Origin: Fuerstiella sp.
Lineage (GTDB): Bacteria > Planctomycetota > Planctomycetia > Planctomycetales > Planctomycetaceae
Assembly: GCA_029245955.1 (NCBI GenBank)
Contig: JAQWOH010000048.1
Location: 124,001 to 188,000 of the forward strand
DNA: 64,000 nt
Direction of reading: 5' to 3'
Part shown: in pieces, positions 18,236-28,139 of the stretch
How positions within the stretch are numbered: the first letter of the stretch is position 1
How the letters are laid out: every line of letters begins with the position of its first letter
Position numbers and translations under genes: made by a program
The notes under the pieces: model-generated
The model's input: the letters and a program-made list of their open reading frames with translations, nothing else
Database searches by the model: none
Told to the model about the DNA's origin: nothing

Positions 18236-18997
18236 CTAAACACCCAGATCTTGTTCCAGCCGCCGCAGGCGGTCCTCCAGGTCCGCCATGCTGGCTCCCA
18301 GACTTTGTATCAGCTCAGACTGTTCTTTAGTTGTTGAGCGAAGTTGTTCGAGCATTTCTTCAGAAACGGCAGCAGTGTCTGAGCGTAGCGCCGCCCCGGA
18401 CGCAGAGGACTGCGGAACACCGCCATCTGCATCGCCCCGGCTGACGGGCTCTGCCGACACGGGTGCCGCACCAATCTGCATGTCCTCATTGGGCAGGTAG
18501 AACGTATGGTCGACTTCCACGCCTCGTCGGTCCAGCGGACCAGTGGCCTGAAGGTATCCCATATCACGCAGGCCGACCAGTTCATCACGTAACTGGCCAA
18601 TGCCGGCGACACGCACCATGCGGCTCGCGCGGGTTCGAAGCTCGCCAGGCTGTTGCCGGCCTCGCAGCAGAAGTTCGGCCATAATGCCAAACTGGGCTTC
18701 GGTGAAGTCAAATTTGTGACGTGCGTAGTGGCGATATCGTGGCGTACGGCCGCCGCCCGGGAACACTTCCGCCACCAGCAGGTCTTCGCGCATGGCATCT
18801 AAAGCGTCCTGAACCTGCGATTCACTATACCCCACGACAGGACTGCGGTTGCTTTTCTGATTGCATGCGGTTGTGGCCGCCTTGAGCGTCAGTGGATACT
18901 GTTCTGGTGTCGTAAAGGCCTTCTCCATCAGCACACCAAGCACTCGGCGCTGAATCTTTGACAGATGACGGATCAGGTTTTTTGGTTCTTCGTTCAT
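18236..18997 (-). CDS. YceH-family (DUF480) double winged-helix protein
   Basis: The 253-aa protein opens with LSKIQRRVLGVLMEKAFTTPEQYPLTLKAATTACNQKSNRSPV, the conserved DUF480 signature. The second winged helix follows (FTEAQFGIMAELLLRGRQQPGELRTRASRM, then FYLPN). A low-complexity Ser/Ala region and a C-terminal coiled coil (ELIQSLGASMADLEDRLRRLEQDL) complete it. The family is widespread in proteobacteria and planctomycetes and its biochemical role is not established. I use the ATG at 18997, where the family alignment begins, not the upstream TTG. It is convergent with the LEPR-XLL gene with only 30 bases between stops. Confidence 0.88.
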   Translation of the reverse strand: MNEEPKNLIRHLSKIQRRVLGVLMEKAFTTPEQYPLTLKAATTACNQKSNRSPVVGYSESQVQDALDAMREDLLVAEVFPGGGRTPRYRHYARHKFDFTEAQFGIMAELLLRGRQQPGELRTRASRMVRVAGIGQLRDELVGLRDMGYLQATGPLDRRGVEVDHTFYLPNEDMQIGAAPVSAEPVSRGDADGGVPQSSASGAALRSDTAAVSEEMLEQLRSTTKEQSELIQSLGASMADLEDRLRRLEQDLGV

Positions 18998-19374
18998 CTG
19001 ATTCCCGAATAGACGGATGACCATGATGTCGGTGTATTGTATGAGTATCGCTGCAGCGAACCTCAAGTGAGGAACATGTTGTGTGGAGCAACGATTCGCG
19101 TCAGCCGATGGCCCGCAGTGGACACAAATCGGATCGTTTGCTCAAGCGTCGAAAACTATGGCACTCGACGAATCTCAAAGCTGGCACGTTCCTGTGCGAA
19201 GTCGTTCGACATCCGCCTCGCTTTTCGGTCACATGTACCGACCTTCCGTCTGAGTGGCTGCAAGTGAAATGGGGGCGGCTCGAATTGTGCCGTCCTGCTT
19301 TCCCTGATCGCTGAAAAGAGGCGTGCAAAACCGATCGCCAACCTTCAAAAAGACTCTGTTACTGACGATTACGC
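18998..19374. other. Divergent intergenic region (YceH-like / permease)
   Basis: About 375 bases with no credible gene. Promoters for the permease operon and the YceH-like gene should be here; none could be assigned by eye. Confidence 0.4.
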
Positions 19375-21129
19375 ATGTTTTACGCTTTTCTTGCCTCGTT
19401 GCCGATTCTTGTCGTTGCCGTCTTTCTTGTCGGATTGCGGTGGCCCGCAAGTCGGGCGATGCCGTTGTCGCTCGTAACTGCCGTAGTACTGGCACTGTTT
19501 ATGTGGCAGGTTCCGGGTCGGCAGGTGCTGGCATTTGGAATCAAGGGCAGTCTGATCGCGTTCGATCTGCTGTACATTATCTTCGGAGCCATTCTGCTGC
19601 TGAATACTCTTCAGCAAAGTGGCGCGATCAGTGTGATCAGAAACGGTTTTCGCCAGATATCGCCGGATCGCCGAGTGCAGGCTATTATCGTCGCGTGGTT
19701 GTTCGGTTCGTTCATTGAAGGCGCTGCGGGATTCGGAACGCCGGCCGCAGTTGCCGTACCTCTGTTGGTCGCACTGGGATTTCCTCCACTGGCCGCCGTG
19801 GTGTGCGGTATCGTGATTCAAAGCACGCCTGTTTCCTTCGGAGCGCTGGGCACGCCGATTCTTGTTGGTGTCGGAAATGGACTGGATGTTGCCGCCGGGT
19901 TTGGTGTTGATTCGGCCGTACAGTCAGCCGCCGTTTCGTGGAAGCTCATTGCGGACGAAAACGTCGCTGCGACGGCATTGTTGCATTCTATCGGCGTTCG
20001 CGTCGCAGCTCTCCATCTGGTTGTCGGGACATTCGTTCCGCTCATTCTAGTGTGTCTGCTGACTCGATTCTTTGGGAGCAACAGGTCGTTGCGGGACGGC
20101 CTTGGCTGCTGGAAGTTCGCCGTTTTTGCTGCATTCGCAATGACTATCCCGTCTGTCGCCACGGCGATCCTGCTGGGGCCGGAATTTCCTTCGTTGTTCG
20201 GGGGCATGGTGGGCCTTGTTGTCGTAGCATCTGTTGCACGCCGTGGTTTGCTGATTCCGGCAGGTGAGCCATGGCAATTCCCTGAAAAAGAAGAGTGGTC
20301 CGCTGAGTGGCAACCTGCCGTGGAGGTATCAGTATCAGCAGAGACGGCGGTCGAGAAGCCCGGCGTCACTGAGAATGAGAATGAGAATGATGGCGCGCCA
20401 CTGAGTCTGTTTCGATCGTGGTTGCCGTATTTGATGCTGGCCGTGTTACTGGTCGCCTTCCGGCTGCCTCAGCTGCCGGTGAAGGCCTGGGTCAATCATC
20501 CCGGTGTAACATTTGCCGTGACAGACCTGTTCGGAAGTTCGGCGGACCTGAAACACACTCCTCTTGCCTTACCGGGAACAATCTTTCTACTGGTATCCGG
20601 TCTCACCTTTGTGCTGCACGGCATGTCTGTAAAACGCTATCGGATCGCCGTCACAGACTCATTTCGCACCACGGCAAAGGCCTCCGTGGCTCTGATATTC
20701 ACGGTGCCGATGGTACAGATTTTTCTAGGTTCAAGCGGCGGTGCCGCAGGTCTGTCCGCAATGCCGATTGTGCTGGCCGAACAGATGGCTGCGTTTGCCG
20801 GAGGCGCCTGGCCGCTGCTGGCGCCGTTTGCAGGTGGTCTTGGAGCTTTCGTGGCGGGCAGCAACACGATCAGTAACATGATGCTGTCGATGTTTCAGTT
20901 CGGTGTGGGCCAGCAGATCGGCAGTGATCCGTTTTGGATTGTGGCTTTGCAGGCCGTTGGCGGAGCCGCCGGAAACACGATCTGCGTGCACAATGTCGTG
21001 GCTGCATCCGCCGTGGTGGGGCTGGTCGGTCGTGAAGGGCAGATCATCCGTCGAACGCTGCCGGTCTTTCTGTACTATGCGACGTTTGCCGGAATTCTCG
21101 GGCTGATTATCGTGCGAGTTTTTTCATAA
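19375..21129 (+). CDS. L-lactate permease (LctP) family transporter
   Basis: This 584-aa integral membrane protein has a dozen or more hydrophobic segments and the LctP hallmark [21 protein letters not shown] (about residues 113-133), followed by [14 protein letters not shown]. Near the C-terminus, [21 protein letters not shown] and [18 protein letters not shown] are also typical. The family carries lactate, glycolate and similar 2-hydroxy acids with protons. An extra charged loop (about residues 305-345, [10 protein letters not shown]) lies in the middle. The next gene, an enolase-superfamily enzyme, starts 18 bases later, so the transported hydroxy acid may be its substrate; lactate itself would not be. 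The permease is therefore likely tuned to a sugar acid (inference). Confidence 0.9.
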   Translation: MFYAFLASLPILVVAVFLVGLRWPASRAMPLSLVTAVVLALFMWQVPGRQVLAFGIKGSLIAFDLLYIIFGAILLLNTLQQSGAISVIRNGFRQISPDRRVQAIIVAWLFGSFIEGAAGFGTPAAVAVPLLVALGFPPLAAVVCGIVIQSTPVSFGALGTPILVGVGNGLDVAAGFGVDSAVQSAAVSWKLIADENVAATALLHSIGVRVAALHLVVGTFVPLILVCLLTRFFGSNRSLRDGLGCWKFAVFAAFAMTIPSVATAILLGPEFPSLFGGMVGLVVVASVARRGLLIPAGEPWQFPEKEEWSAEWQPAVEVSVSAETAVEKPGVTENENENDGAPLSLFRSWLPYLMLAVLLVAFRLPQLPVKAWVNHPGVTFAVTDLFGSSADLKHTPLALPGTIFLLVSGLTFVLHGMSVKRYRIAVTDSFRTTAKASVALIFTVPMVQIFLGSSGGAAGLSAMPIVLAEQMAAFAGGAWPLLAPFAGGLGAFVAGSNTISNMMLSMFQFGVGQQIGSDPFWIVALQAVGGAAGNTICVHNVVAASAVVGLVGREGQIIRRTLPVFLYYATFAGILGLIIVRVFS

Positions 21130-21147
21130 CACGGGAGCAAAGAACCA

Positions 21148-22281
21148 GTGATCATAACCGGCATCGATGTTTGTCCTCTGATCGGCGGCACAGTTGACGG
21201 TGGCTGGCCGCAGGGTCATGAACCACAGGAAGATCTGCACACGCTTGTCGTCGTTCACACTGATGCCGACATCATCGGGTACGGCAGCAGTTTTACGTCC
21301 GGAAAGCTGGTCGCAGGCGCGGTTCAGTTGTTGTGGCCGCTGCTGAAGAATGAGGCGGCCCTGGAACCGGAACGAGTTGCCGAGAAGCTGCACCAGTCCA
21401 CGTTTTGGCAGGGCCGCGGCGGTGCTGTGACTCATGCGATCAGCGGTATCGACATCGCGTTGTGGGATATTATGGGCAAAGCCTGCGGGCAGCCTGTGTC
21501 GCGTTTACTGGGCGGCAATTATCGTGACCGTATCAAACCATATGGTTCTATTCTGTTTGATGAACCTGATGCGCTGACGCGAAACCTGGAAAGTGTGGTC
21601 GGTCGGGGGTTTCGGGCCATCAAAATGGGCTGGCGGCCGTTTGGGCGTCGGGACCGGGCATTTGATGAATTGCTTGTCAGGACGGCTCGACAGGCAGTTG
21701 GTGACGACATTGATCTGATGGTGGACGCAGGCGGCAGTGAACAGTTCTGGCCGCACGGTTCAAACTGGGCTCGCAATACTGCCTCTATGCTTGCCGACTA
21801 CAACATTGTCTGGTTCGAAGAAGCGCTGCCGCCGGACGATATTGAAGGTTTTGTGGAACTCACTCGAACCTCGCCGGTCCCGATTTCCGGCGGAGAAGTA
21901 CTTACGCGGCGGCAGTCGTTTGCTCCGTGGCTGAAGGGGCGAGCCCTGGACATCATTCAGCCGGACGTGACGAAGTGCGGCGGGCTGAGCGAGTTTCGCA
22001 GAATTGCCCAGATGGCGCAGGACCACAACGTTCAGGTTGTGCCTCATGGTTGGAACACAGCAGTCGGCCTTGCTGCTGACCTGCAGATCTCAGCATTTGT
22101 GCCCAACGCAACCTACGTCGAATATCTGACACCGTGTGCCTACATCGACGAGCTCCCGACGAAACCGTTCCAGCTCGACGATGACGGCTGTCTGCCCATT
22201 CCTCAGGCTCCAGGCCTTGGAATTGACATCGATGACGATCGACTCCAGCAGTTCTGTCCGGATCGCATCGAGTTTCGCTAA
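21148..22281 (+). CDS. Mandelate racemase/muconate lactonizing-type enolase superfamily enzyme
   Basis: The 377-aa protein starts with GTG (GGGAG upstream). It has the capping domain and a barrel with metal ligands in MVDAGG, WFEEALPP and SGGEVL. The His-Asp dyad of the mandelate racemase subgroup is present in IQPDVTKCGG and VVPHGWNT. The second-strand lysine appears in RAIKMGW, where the usual KxK becomes a single Lys. This pattern is typical of acid-sugar dehydratases, which turn an aldonate into a 2-keto-3-deoxy acid. Placed directly after the LctP-type permease, it probably acts on the imported acid. The substrate cannot be deduced from sequence alone. Confidence 0.9.
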   Translation: MIITGIDVCPLIGGTVDGGWPQGHEPQEDLHTLVVVHTDADIIGYGSSFTSGKLVAGAVQLLWPLLKNEAALEPERVAEKLHQSTFWQGRGGAVTHAISGIDIALWDIMGKACGQPVSRLLGGNYRDRIKPYGSILFDEPDALTRNLESVVGRGFRAIKMGWRPFGRRDRAFDELLVRTARQAVGDDIDLMVDAGGSEQFWPHGSNWARNTASMLADYNIVWFEEALPPDDIEGFVELTRTSPVPISGGEVLTRRQSFAPWLKGRALDIIQPDVTKCGGLSEFRRIAQMAQDHNVQVVPHGWNTAVGLAADLQISAFVPNATYVEYLTPCAYIDELPTKPFQLDDDGCLPIPQAPGLGIDIDDDRLQQFCPDRIEFR

Positions 22282-22444
22282 AGCAATTTGCCCATTGTCC
22301 TGATCGATACTGGCTCGAGGGAGCAACGAAACTGCTGCTGAGAATCGTTCTTTGCGGCCACAGGCGGACGTGACACGCGGTAGGTGCGTCCAATCCCGAC
22401 TCGGCAGGACTTCTTACTTCTTATTAGCAAAGGACGACAACACC

Positions 22445-23473
22445 ATGGAACGCAAGACTGTTCGCCCGGAAGACCTGGATCTGGATTCACCCGGCCGCCG
22501 AGACTATTGGCTGGCACTGGAACACGACAGCATCTGGGGCGATCACCTGATACCGCTCACTGTTTTTGTTGGACCGGAAGCCAGCGACGGCATCGGGCTG
22601 GTTTCGTTCGGTTCCAATCATGGAAACGAATATGAAGGCCCGGTGGTTCTGAAGCACCTGCTGCAGGAAATAGATATCAGCGACGTGCGCGGCCGCATCA
22701 TTCTGATCCCGGTGTTAAACCCCGCTGCATTCTTATCAGGAACCCGCGAAAGTCAACACGATGACGGAGTGAACCTGAATCGTGCCTTCGTCGATGGTGC
22801 CGGGACGACGCCGGCTTTGGCCGGGATCACTCACCGCATCGCTGCCTTCGTTCGCGAGTACATTTGGCCGCGGGTTCACATTGTTCTGGATCTGCATTCC
22901 GGGGGCGAAGTGGCTCGGTTCTCGATTTGCGCAAGCTTTCATCCCGTGGACGACCCGGAACTGGGTGACCGCATCGAACAGACGGCTCGCTGGTTCGGCA
23001 CGCCGAGCCTGATGGTCTACCAGAATGTCACGCCCGGTTTGCTGCCCAGCGAAGCCGAACGCCTTGGTAAAATCACCGTTGGCACCGAATTAGGGTGGGG
23101 CAAGGCGGTAAATCCGGAAGGAGTGCGCTACGGTCGACAGGGTGTTCTGGCGGCGGCCATCAACAACGATTTGCTGCACGGAAAAATCGAACCGATTGCT
23201 CACCACAAAGCGGGCACGCAACGGAAAGTGGCCATGGTGGACCGCGACTGTTTCACCGTCGCGCCATTTGCCGGGCACTATGAGCCTCTGGTCGAATGCG
23301 GGACCCTTGTCAAATCCGGGGATACAGTGGGTCTGTTGCACGACTTTGACCGCATTGATCTGGAGCCCTGGCCCTGCATCGCCGCGATCGACGGCGTAGT
23401 GCTGGCACAGGCATGGGTGGCTCCTGTTCCCAAGGGTCAGCATATCGTGGTGGTGGCCCGCGAACTGTCCTGA
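22445..23473 (+). CDS. M14-type zinc deacylase (succinylglutamate desuccinylase/aspartoacylase family)
   Basis: The ATG at 22445 follows AAAGGACG and gives a 342-aa protein. Zinc ligands are seen in GSNHGNEYEGP (His and Glu, about residues 59 and 62) and in VLDLHSGGE (His, about 150); the region between has the family's NLNRAFVDG. A C-terminal beta-barrel half (CGTLVKSGDTVGLLHDFDRID) ends in a biotinyl-like hairpin as in AstE-like deacylases. Members remove acyl groups from amino acids and related compounds. It follows the dehydratase gene by 163 bases on the same strand. It may hydrolyse an N-acyl derivative or ectoine-type compound; its substrate is unknown. Confidence 0.85.
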   Translation: MERKTVRPEDLDLDSPGRRDYWLALEHDSIWGDHLIPLTVFVGPEASDGIGLVSFGSNHGNEYEGPVVLKHLLQEIDISDVRGRIILIPVLNPAAFLSGTRESQHDDGVNLNRAFVDGAGTTPALAGITHRIAAFVREYIWPRVHIVLDLHSGGEVARFSICASFHPVDDPELGDRIEQTARWFGTPSLMVYQNVTPGLLPSEAERLGKITVGTELGWGKAVNPEGVRYGRQGVLAAAINNDLLHGKIEPIAHHKAGTQRKVAMVDRDCFTVAPFAGHYEPLVECGTLVKSGDTVGLLHDFDRIDLEPWPCIAAIDGVVLAQAWVAPVPKGQHIVVVARELS

Positions 23474-23480
23474 CCGATGA

Positions 23481-23864
23481 TCAGCAACGCAGCGTGATGA
23501 CGGGGATACGGTTCGGATTCAGCTGCAATCCGTGAGGATATCCGCCCGACACAGCCAGCAGTTCTTCAAAACAGTGTTCCATGTCGACCAGCAGTTTTTC
23601 GACGTCGATGTCGCAGAACACAGGGGCGAAATCCGATACATACAGCACAAAGCTTCTGTACATTTTGCGGGCGCCACCCAGGTTGTCGCCCTCAAAGTGA
23701 TACAGACAGATGGCTGCATGGATCAGGCCCTGAAAGAAAGGTTTTTCCGGACCGACCAGTTCGCTCCATAAATCCTCGAATACATCATGGCAGGGAAAGA
23801 AATCGCGTTCGTTGAACAGGCGGATTCCAGTGGTGATGCGAGGGTCGTGGGGGTTAAGCGACAT
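23481..23864 (-). CDS. DUF309 domain protein
   Basis: The 127-aa soluble protein shows the DUF309 signature: GIRLFNERDFFPCHDVFEDLWSE with the FHDVFEELW-like helix, then FFQGLIHAAICLYHFEGDNLGGARKMY. These are small all-helical proteins of unknown function with a conserved HExxW-type patch (here HDVFEDLW), which has been suggested to bind metal. The gene is convergent with the deacylase (7-base gap) and appears monocistronic. Confidence 0.9.
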   Translation of the reverse strand: MSLNPHDPRITTGIRLFNERDFFPCHDVFEDLWSELVGPEKPFFQGLIHAAICLYHFEGDNLGGARKMYRSFVLYVSDFAPVFCDIDVEKLLVDMEHCFEELLAVSGGYPHGLQLNPNRIPVITLRC

Positions 23865-24010
23865 TGTCTGTCTTGTCGTGTCCAGTGGCTCCCGCGTTGA
23901 TGGTTGAGCAGACCTGCAGGAAGAAGCCGGTACAGTGGGAAGTAACAGAAGTGCAATCTATCATCCGCTGACCTTAAACGGTAATACTCCATTCATCATG
24001 TGGTTGGCAG

Positions 24011-24712
24011 ATGGCAAAGAAGAAGAAGACGACCCTCGCGAACAAGTCAGAGGATGACTTGCTTTCTGAGCGAAAGAACCGAGCCAGATCGGTGATTCGT
24101 CGGCTGAAGAAACTGTTCCCGGTCGCCGAATGCGCACTACATCATGAGTCGGCGTTTCAACTGCTGGTGGCCACGATTCTGTCGGCTCAATGTACGGACG
24201 AACGCGTTAACATGGCGACACCGGCGCTGTTCAGGAAGTATCCGGATGCCGCAGCACTGAAAAAATCAACACAGGTGGCCGTGGAAAAAATTGTCAGGCC
24301 GCTTGGATTCTTCCGCAACAAGGCCGCCAACATCCGGGCGATGGCAGCCATGCTGGTGGACGATTTTGATGGTGAGATCCCACTGGACATCGAACAGATG
24401 GTGAGTCTTCCGGGCGTTGGTCGGAAAACCGCGAGTGTTGTGCTGGGTACGTGGTACGGGATTCCTTCGGGAGTGGTGGTAGACACTCACGTCCGCCGGA
24501 TTTCAAATCTGCTGGGCCTGACAGAATCTCAGAACCCTGAAATCATCGAACGCGATCTGATTCAGATTCTGCCAAAGAAGGAATGGATTGAGTACTCGCA
24601 CCGCATCATCTACCACGGTCGGAAAACATGCATCGCTCGTCGCCCTCAATGTGCCGACTGTGGTCTGTTGAAGTATTGTCCGAGAACTGGACTGCCTTCG
24701 CTGACGGAATGA
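24011..24712 (+). CDS. nth: Endonuclease III (DNA glycosylase/AP lyase)
   Basis: The 233-aa enzyme removes oxidised pyrimidines and cuts at the abasic site. The helix-hairpin-helix is LPGVGRKTASVVLG, with the catalytic lysine at about residue 139. The catalytic aspartate is in VVDTHVRR (about 158). The [4Fe-4S] cluster ligands follow the exact C-x6-C-x2-C-x5-C spacing at the end (CIARRPQCADCGLLKYC). A lysine-rich N-terminal extension (MAKKKKTTLANKSEDD) is added compared with the E. coli enzyme. It is convergent with folC, the stops being 9 bases apart. Confidence 0.97.
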   Translation: MAKKKKTTLANKSEDDLLSERKNRARSVIRRLKKLFPVAECALHHESAFQLLVATILSAQCTDERVNMATPALFRKYPDAAALKKSTQVAVEKIVRPLGFFRNKAANIRAMAAMLVDDFDGEIPLDIEQMVSLPGVGRKTASVVLGTWYGIPSGVVVDTHVRRISNLLGLTESQNPEIIERDLIQILPKKEWIEYSHRIIYHGRKTCIARRPQCADCGLLKYCPRTGLPSLTE

Positions 24713-24721
24713 TCAACGCGT

Positions 24722-26140
24722 TCAGTTTGTTCCGTCTGACTGACGCAGCAGGTTTCGCAGTTCGGCGGCCAGAAAAATTGAGCCGGTGCCACAGATGGGT
24801 CCGTCGTGGCCAGTTGTTTTTCGGGCCAGAGACAAAGCCTCAGCCGGCGTCTCGGCGGTCACGACTGTGACCGTGTCTGCGGTCTCAGGGGACTGACCGG
24901 CGGCCAGCAAGTCTGCCAGTTCCTGCGGCGAATATGATCGCGGATTCGTCTCGAATCGGGTCAGGATGATCGTCTTAAAGTGCGGACGAACCAGTTGCAG
25001 CATCTGATCGGCATCTTTGTCGCGGCTGACAGCGAAGATCAGGGTCCGACATTCTGCCGGCCAGGCCTGGCTGTTAAGTGTGTGCAGACATGCTTCGATC
25101 GAATCGGGATTGTGCGCGGCGTCCAGTACGATGAGCGGCGCTGTCGAAACGACTTCAAATCGCAGGGGCCATGACAGTGATGCCAGTCCCTCCGCCATTG
25201 AGTCGGCAGTGACACGCTGATCCTGCTGCGACAGAAGATCCAGCACAGCGACGGCCAGCGCGGCATTGCGACGCTGGTGTTCGCCCAGCAGGGGCAGCAT
25301 CAGATCTGTGTAATTCGCGAGGGGGGTTGTTACGTCGAATCGCTGACACGGTCGTCCGGAATCGTCGGTGCATTGCTGCTTACCGACATCAGTGGCAACC
25401 ATTTGCTGAACGCGTTCGAATATATCGCAGTCGCCCAGGAACAATTCGCACTCTAACGCCGCTGACCGTTCTGTGACCACGCGCACGGCTTCAGGTTGCT
25501 GAACCCACGAAAACACGGGCACACCGAGCTTGATGATACCTGCTTTTTCGCCGGCGATGGCTTCAATCGTGTGACCCAGAATGTGAGTGTGGTCGAGTCC
25601 GATGCTGGTAATGACCGTGGCGACAGGCCGGCAGATTGTGGTGCAGTCGAGTCGGCCACCCAGACCGGTCTCCAGCACTGCGAGCGAGACGTCGTTTCTG
25701 TCGAAATACATCCAGGTCAGCAGTGTCGCCACTTCAAAATAGGTCACGCCATCCTTGATCAGATCGGCATCCGCATCCTGCAGTATGTCCTGCAGGCAAC
25801 GCACCATTGACGTCAGTTCATCGGGGGCCGGCATACGACCGGCGACGCGCATCCGTTCTTCGAACAGATGAATGTGCGGTGAAGTGAACAGGCCACTACG
25901 AATCCCCGAGGCTGTCAGCATGGCATCGACCATGGCGGCGGTCGACCCCTTCCCTTTGGTGCCGGCAATGTGAATGCTTCGAATTCGCTGCTGTGGTGAA
26001 CCAATCAGGGCAAGCAGTCGTTCCACCCGCTCAAGGCGAAAGTGGCCGGACTGTCGCCTGGGACGCACGCGCTCGTAGTCAATACGATCGTAGATCCAGC
26101 GAACAGCGTCTTCGTATGTGGTGGACAGCGTGTTTTCCAT
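24722..26140 (-). CDS. folC: Dihydrofolate synthase/folylpolyglutamate synthase
   Basis: The product (472 aa from the ATG at 26140) is a Mur-ligase-fold enzyme that joins glutamate to dihydropteroate and folates. The P-loop is SIHIAGTKGKGSTAAMVDAML, followed by the family's GLFTSPHIHLFEERMRV. The middle contains VLETGLGGRLDCTTI and SIGLDHTHILGHTIEAIAGEKAGI. The C-terminal domain has VLDAAHNPDSIEACL. A GTG 24 bases upstream could also start translation. The gene follows the sialidase-like gene on the same strand with 33 bases between them; this pairing has no obvious metabolic logic. Confidence 0.95.
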   Translation of the reverse strand: MENTLSTTYEDAVRWIYDRIDYERVRPRRQSGHFRLERVERLLALIGSPQQRIRSIHIAGTKGKGSTAAMVDAMLTASGIRSGLFTSPHIHLFEERMRVAGRMPAPDELTSMVRCLQDILQDADADLIKDGVTYFEVATLLTWMYFDRNDVSLAVLETGLGGRLDCTTICRPVATVITSIGLDHTHILGHTIEAIAGEKAGIIKLGVPVFSWVQQPEAVRVVTERSAALECELFLGDCDIFERVQQMVATDVGKQQCTDDSGRPCQRFDVTTPLANYTDLMLPLLGEHQRRNAALAVAVLDLLSQQDQRVTADSMAEGLASLSWPLRFEVVSTAPLIVLDAAHNPDSIEACLHTLNSQAWPAECRTLIFAVSRDKDADQMLQLVRPHFKTIILTRFETNPRSYSPQELADLLAAGQSPETADTVTVVTAETPAEALSLARKTTGHDGPICGTGSIFLAAELRNLLRQSDGTN

Positions 26141-26173
26141 CGTTGAATTCGAAGCCGGCAGCACCGGTCGTCA

Positions 26174-27289
26174 TTACTTCGCAGCCCATTTTCCGTCAAC
26201 GATTTCTGTCAACTGAAGTTCTGACGGATCAATGGTGACGTGGCGAACGCGACGACGCTTCCAGGTATACGTAGTATGGACCAGGCCATCCGATGTCTGA
26301 ATGACGGCCGGATAGGAAAACTCTGACCGGCCTTCGTTTTCCAGCGTCAGCGCGGCTTTCCACGAAACACCGTTGTCGCTGACTGCAACATTGATCATTT
26401 CCCGGCTGCGTGGAGAATCACCGGAACGGATGGTGTGGTTGTAGACCAGCAGGAATCGACCGTCTTTCAAAGTGACGGCGTCAATTCCGGAATTGGGGTT
26501 TGGCAGGTCAGTTTCCACGAGTTCTGACCACGTGGAGCCATTGTCTCGAGAGGTCGTTGACAGAATCTTTCCGTTGCCGTCCTTGTTACGGTTCAGGGCC
26601 TGAATGTGGCCGTGTTTAGGCAGTAGTGTCGGCTGGATGGCGCCGAATGTTTTTCCGTCATTGACGGCTGGTGTCCGGGCCCATGTGAGACCCTGATCGG
26701 AGGTATGCTCAAAATGCAGCCTCCAGCCATCGAATTCCGTGCTGCTGCCACACAGTAGTGTACCGTCGGGCATCAGGATGGGTTTGTTGCGAACAGGGCC
26801 ATCGATGTGTTCCGGCAGCCGGCGCGGGACGCTCCAGGTCTTTCCGTGATCCTCTGACCGGGTCAACATGCCCCACCATGTGCTGGGAGTCGGCCCGCAT
26901 TTGTAGAACAGCATCAGAGGGCCGGCCGGATACTGAAACAGGACCGGGTTCCACGTGGGATGACGAACGACTGTGCCATCTGTCAACGTGTACTGGATGC
27001 CATTCGCCACTTCGACAGGCTTCGCCCAGCCATTGTTGTTGTGACGAGCTACCCAGATGCCGACGTCAGGATGTTTTTCACGTGTACCACCGAACCACGC
27101 AGCAATAAGGCCGTCCGGAGTTTCTTCTATCGTGGACGCATGGCATTCTTTGAACGGAGCGTCTTCGTAAATGAACTCCACGCCAACAACGCCTGGCTGA
27201 TCATTCCCACTGGCTGTCGGCGAGTAACAGTTACAGGTCGTGAGCGTGCAGACCAGAAGTGACATTGCGAATCGGTGCATCTGTGGCAT
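26174..27289 (-). CDS. Exported sialidase-superfamily (BNR/Asp-box) protein
   Basis: The 371-aa protein has an N-terminal export signal with a possible lipobox (SLLVCTLTTCNC). The beta-propeller that follows carries at least four Asp-box motifs: SEDHGKTW, TSDQGLTW, SRDNGSTW and SDNGVSW. The FGGTREKHPDVGIWVARH segment is typical of planctomycete sialidase-like proteins annotated as exo-alpha-sialidase or glycosyl hydrolase. The catalytic Arg triad cannot be verified by eye. It probably acts on complex glycans in the periplasm or outside the cell, but the reaction is unproven. Confidence 0.8.
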   Translation of the reverse strand: MPQMHRFAMSLLVCTLTTCNCYSPTASGNDQPGVVGVEFIYEDAPFKECHASTIEETPDGLIAAWFGGTREKHPDVGIWVARHNNNGWAKPVEVANGIQYTLTDGTVVRHPTWNPVLFQYPAGPLMLFYKCGPTPSTWWGMLTRSEDHGKTWSVPRRLPEHIDGPVRNKPILMPDGTLLCGSSTEFDGWRLHFEHTSDQGLTWARTPAVNDGKTFGAIQPTLLPKHGHIQALNRNKDGNGKILSTTSRDNGSTWSELVETDLPNPNSGIDAVTLKDGRFLLVYNHTIRSGDSPRSREMINVAVSDNGVSWKAALTLENEGRSEFSYPAVIQTSDGLVHTTYTWKRRRVRHVTIDPSELQLTEIVDGKWAAK

Positions 27290-27359
27290 ACGGGGACGAT
27301 CCCATGGGAGTCAGGTTGATATCAAAGTCGTGTGAATGAACAATTCTAAATCCGAGGAC

Positions 27360-27971
27360 TCATTGCCGCAGGTCCGATGACGAAATATCTTCTCGAAATC
27401 GCCGTTCCGAGACTCCTGAGAATAAGTGACGAAACTCCGCCGGTATCGTCAGCTCGTTAACGCTGCAGAACTGCGACGCATCTCTGGAAAGTCGGCCACC
27501 TACAAAAAAGCGATTTCCGCTGTCAGTCAGTGCCTGCAGAGCGTTATGAAGCTGCGTTCGGTCGCGTTGGTAGAATCGGGCATCAAGGATTCTGGCGGCC
27601 GTGTCGAAACCTACGACAAAACAGCAGCCAGGGAACAGCTTCGCTTTTTCCGCGAACAATGTACATTGGGTCACGGCCACATCGTGACCGTCGAACTGGC
27701 CAAGGCGTGTCTGCAGATCGGACTCTGACAGTGTCTGTTTATCAGCAATCGTGACAGATAACTCGAAAATGACCTGCGATTCCAGCTCCTCTGCGGCAAC
27801 CTGTTGAAGTTGACGGTGCCCGTGGTGCAGCGGGTTGAACGATCCCGATAAGATGGCAACCCCCGTCAGAACTTTCAGGTGACGTACTGTGCCCGCTCTT
27901 TCGTGGAGAACAAGCGAGTCCTGATCAACAGGGGACAGACATTCCGACTTGTTGAAAGGCGTTTGATTCAC
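27360..27971 (-). CDS. Nucleotidyltransferase-fold protein, NadD/cytidylyltransferase-like
   Basis: The 203-aa protein has the nucleotidyltransferase signature ILSGSFNPLHHGHRQL (about residues 40-55), in which HxGH is altered to HHGH after NPLH. The C-terminal FREDISSSDLR matches the ISSTxIR phosphate-binding motif. The middle is divergent from classical NadD. Its start lies 168 bases from that of a PncC-type amidohydrolase on the other strand. PncC makes nicotinate mononucleotide and NadD adenylates it, so a link to NAD salvage is attractive, but this is inferred from context. A cytidylyltransferase for another small substrate is the alternative. Confidence 0.75.
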   Translation of the reverse strand: MNQTPFNKSECLSPVDQDSLVLHERAGTVRHLKVLTGVAILSGSFNPLHHGHRQLQQVAAEELESQVIFELSVTIADKQTLSESDLQTRLGQFDGHDVAVTQCTLFAEKAKLFPGCCFVVGFDTAARILDARFYQRDRTQLHNALQALTDSGNRFFVGGRLSRDASQFCSVNELTIPAEFRHLFSGVSERRFREDISSSDLRQ

Positions 27972-28139
27972 GTTATTCTGGAACGGGGGCGGTCTCAGGG
28001 CCTGGTGTCAATGAATGTCGATAGCGGCACAGTTCTTTGTAGACCCGGTTTCCACGGCGAAAAGCCTGTGTCGCGTCGGGCGCGCCAGAGCTTCGGCCTG
28101 CTGCTGTGCACTGCCCGTTCATAAGGGAAGGAAAACTTA

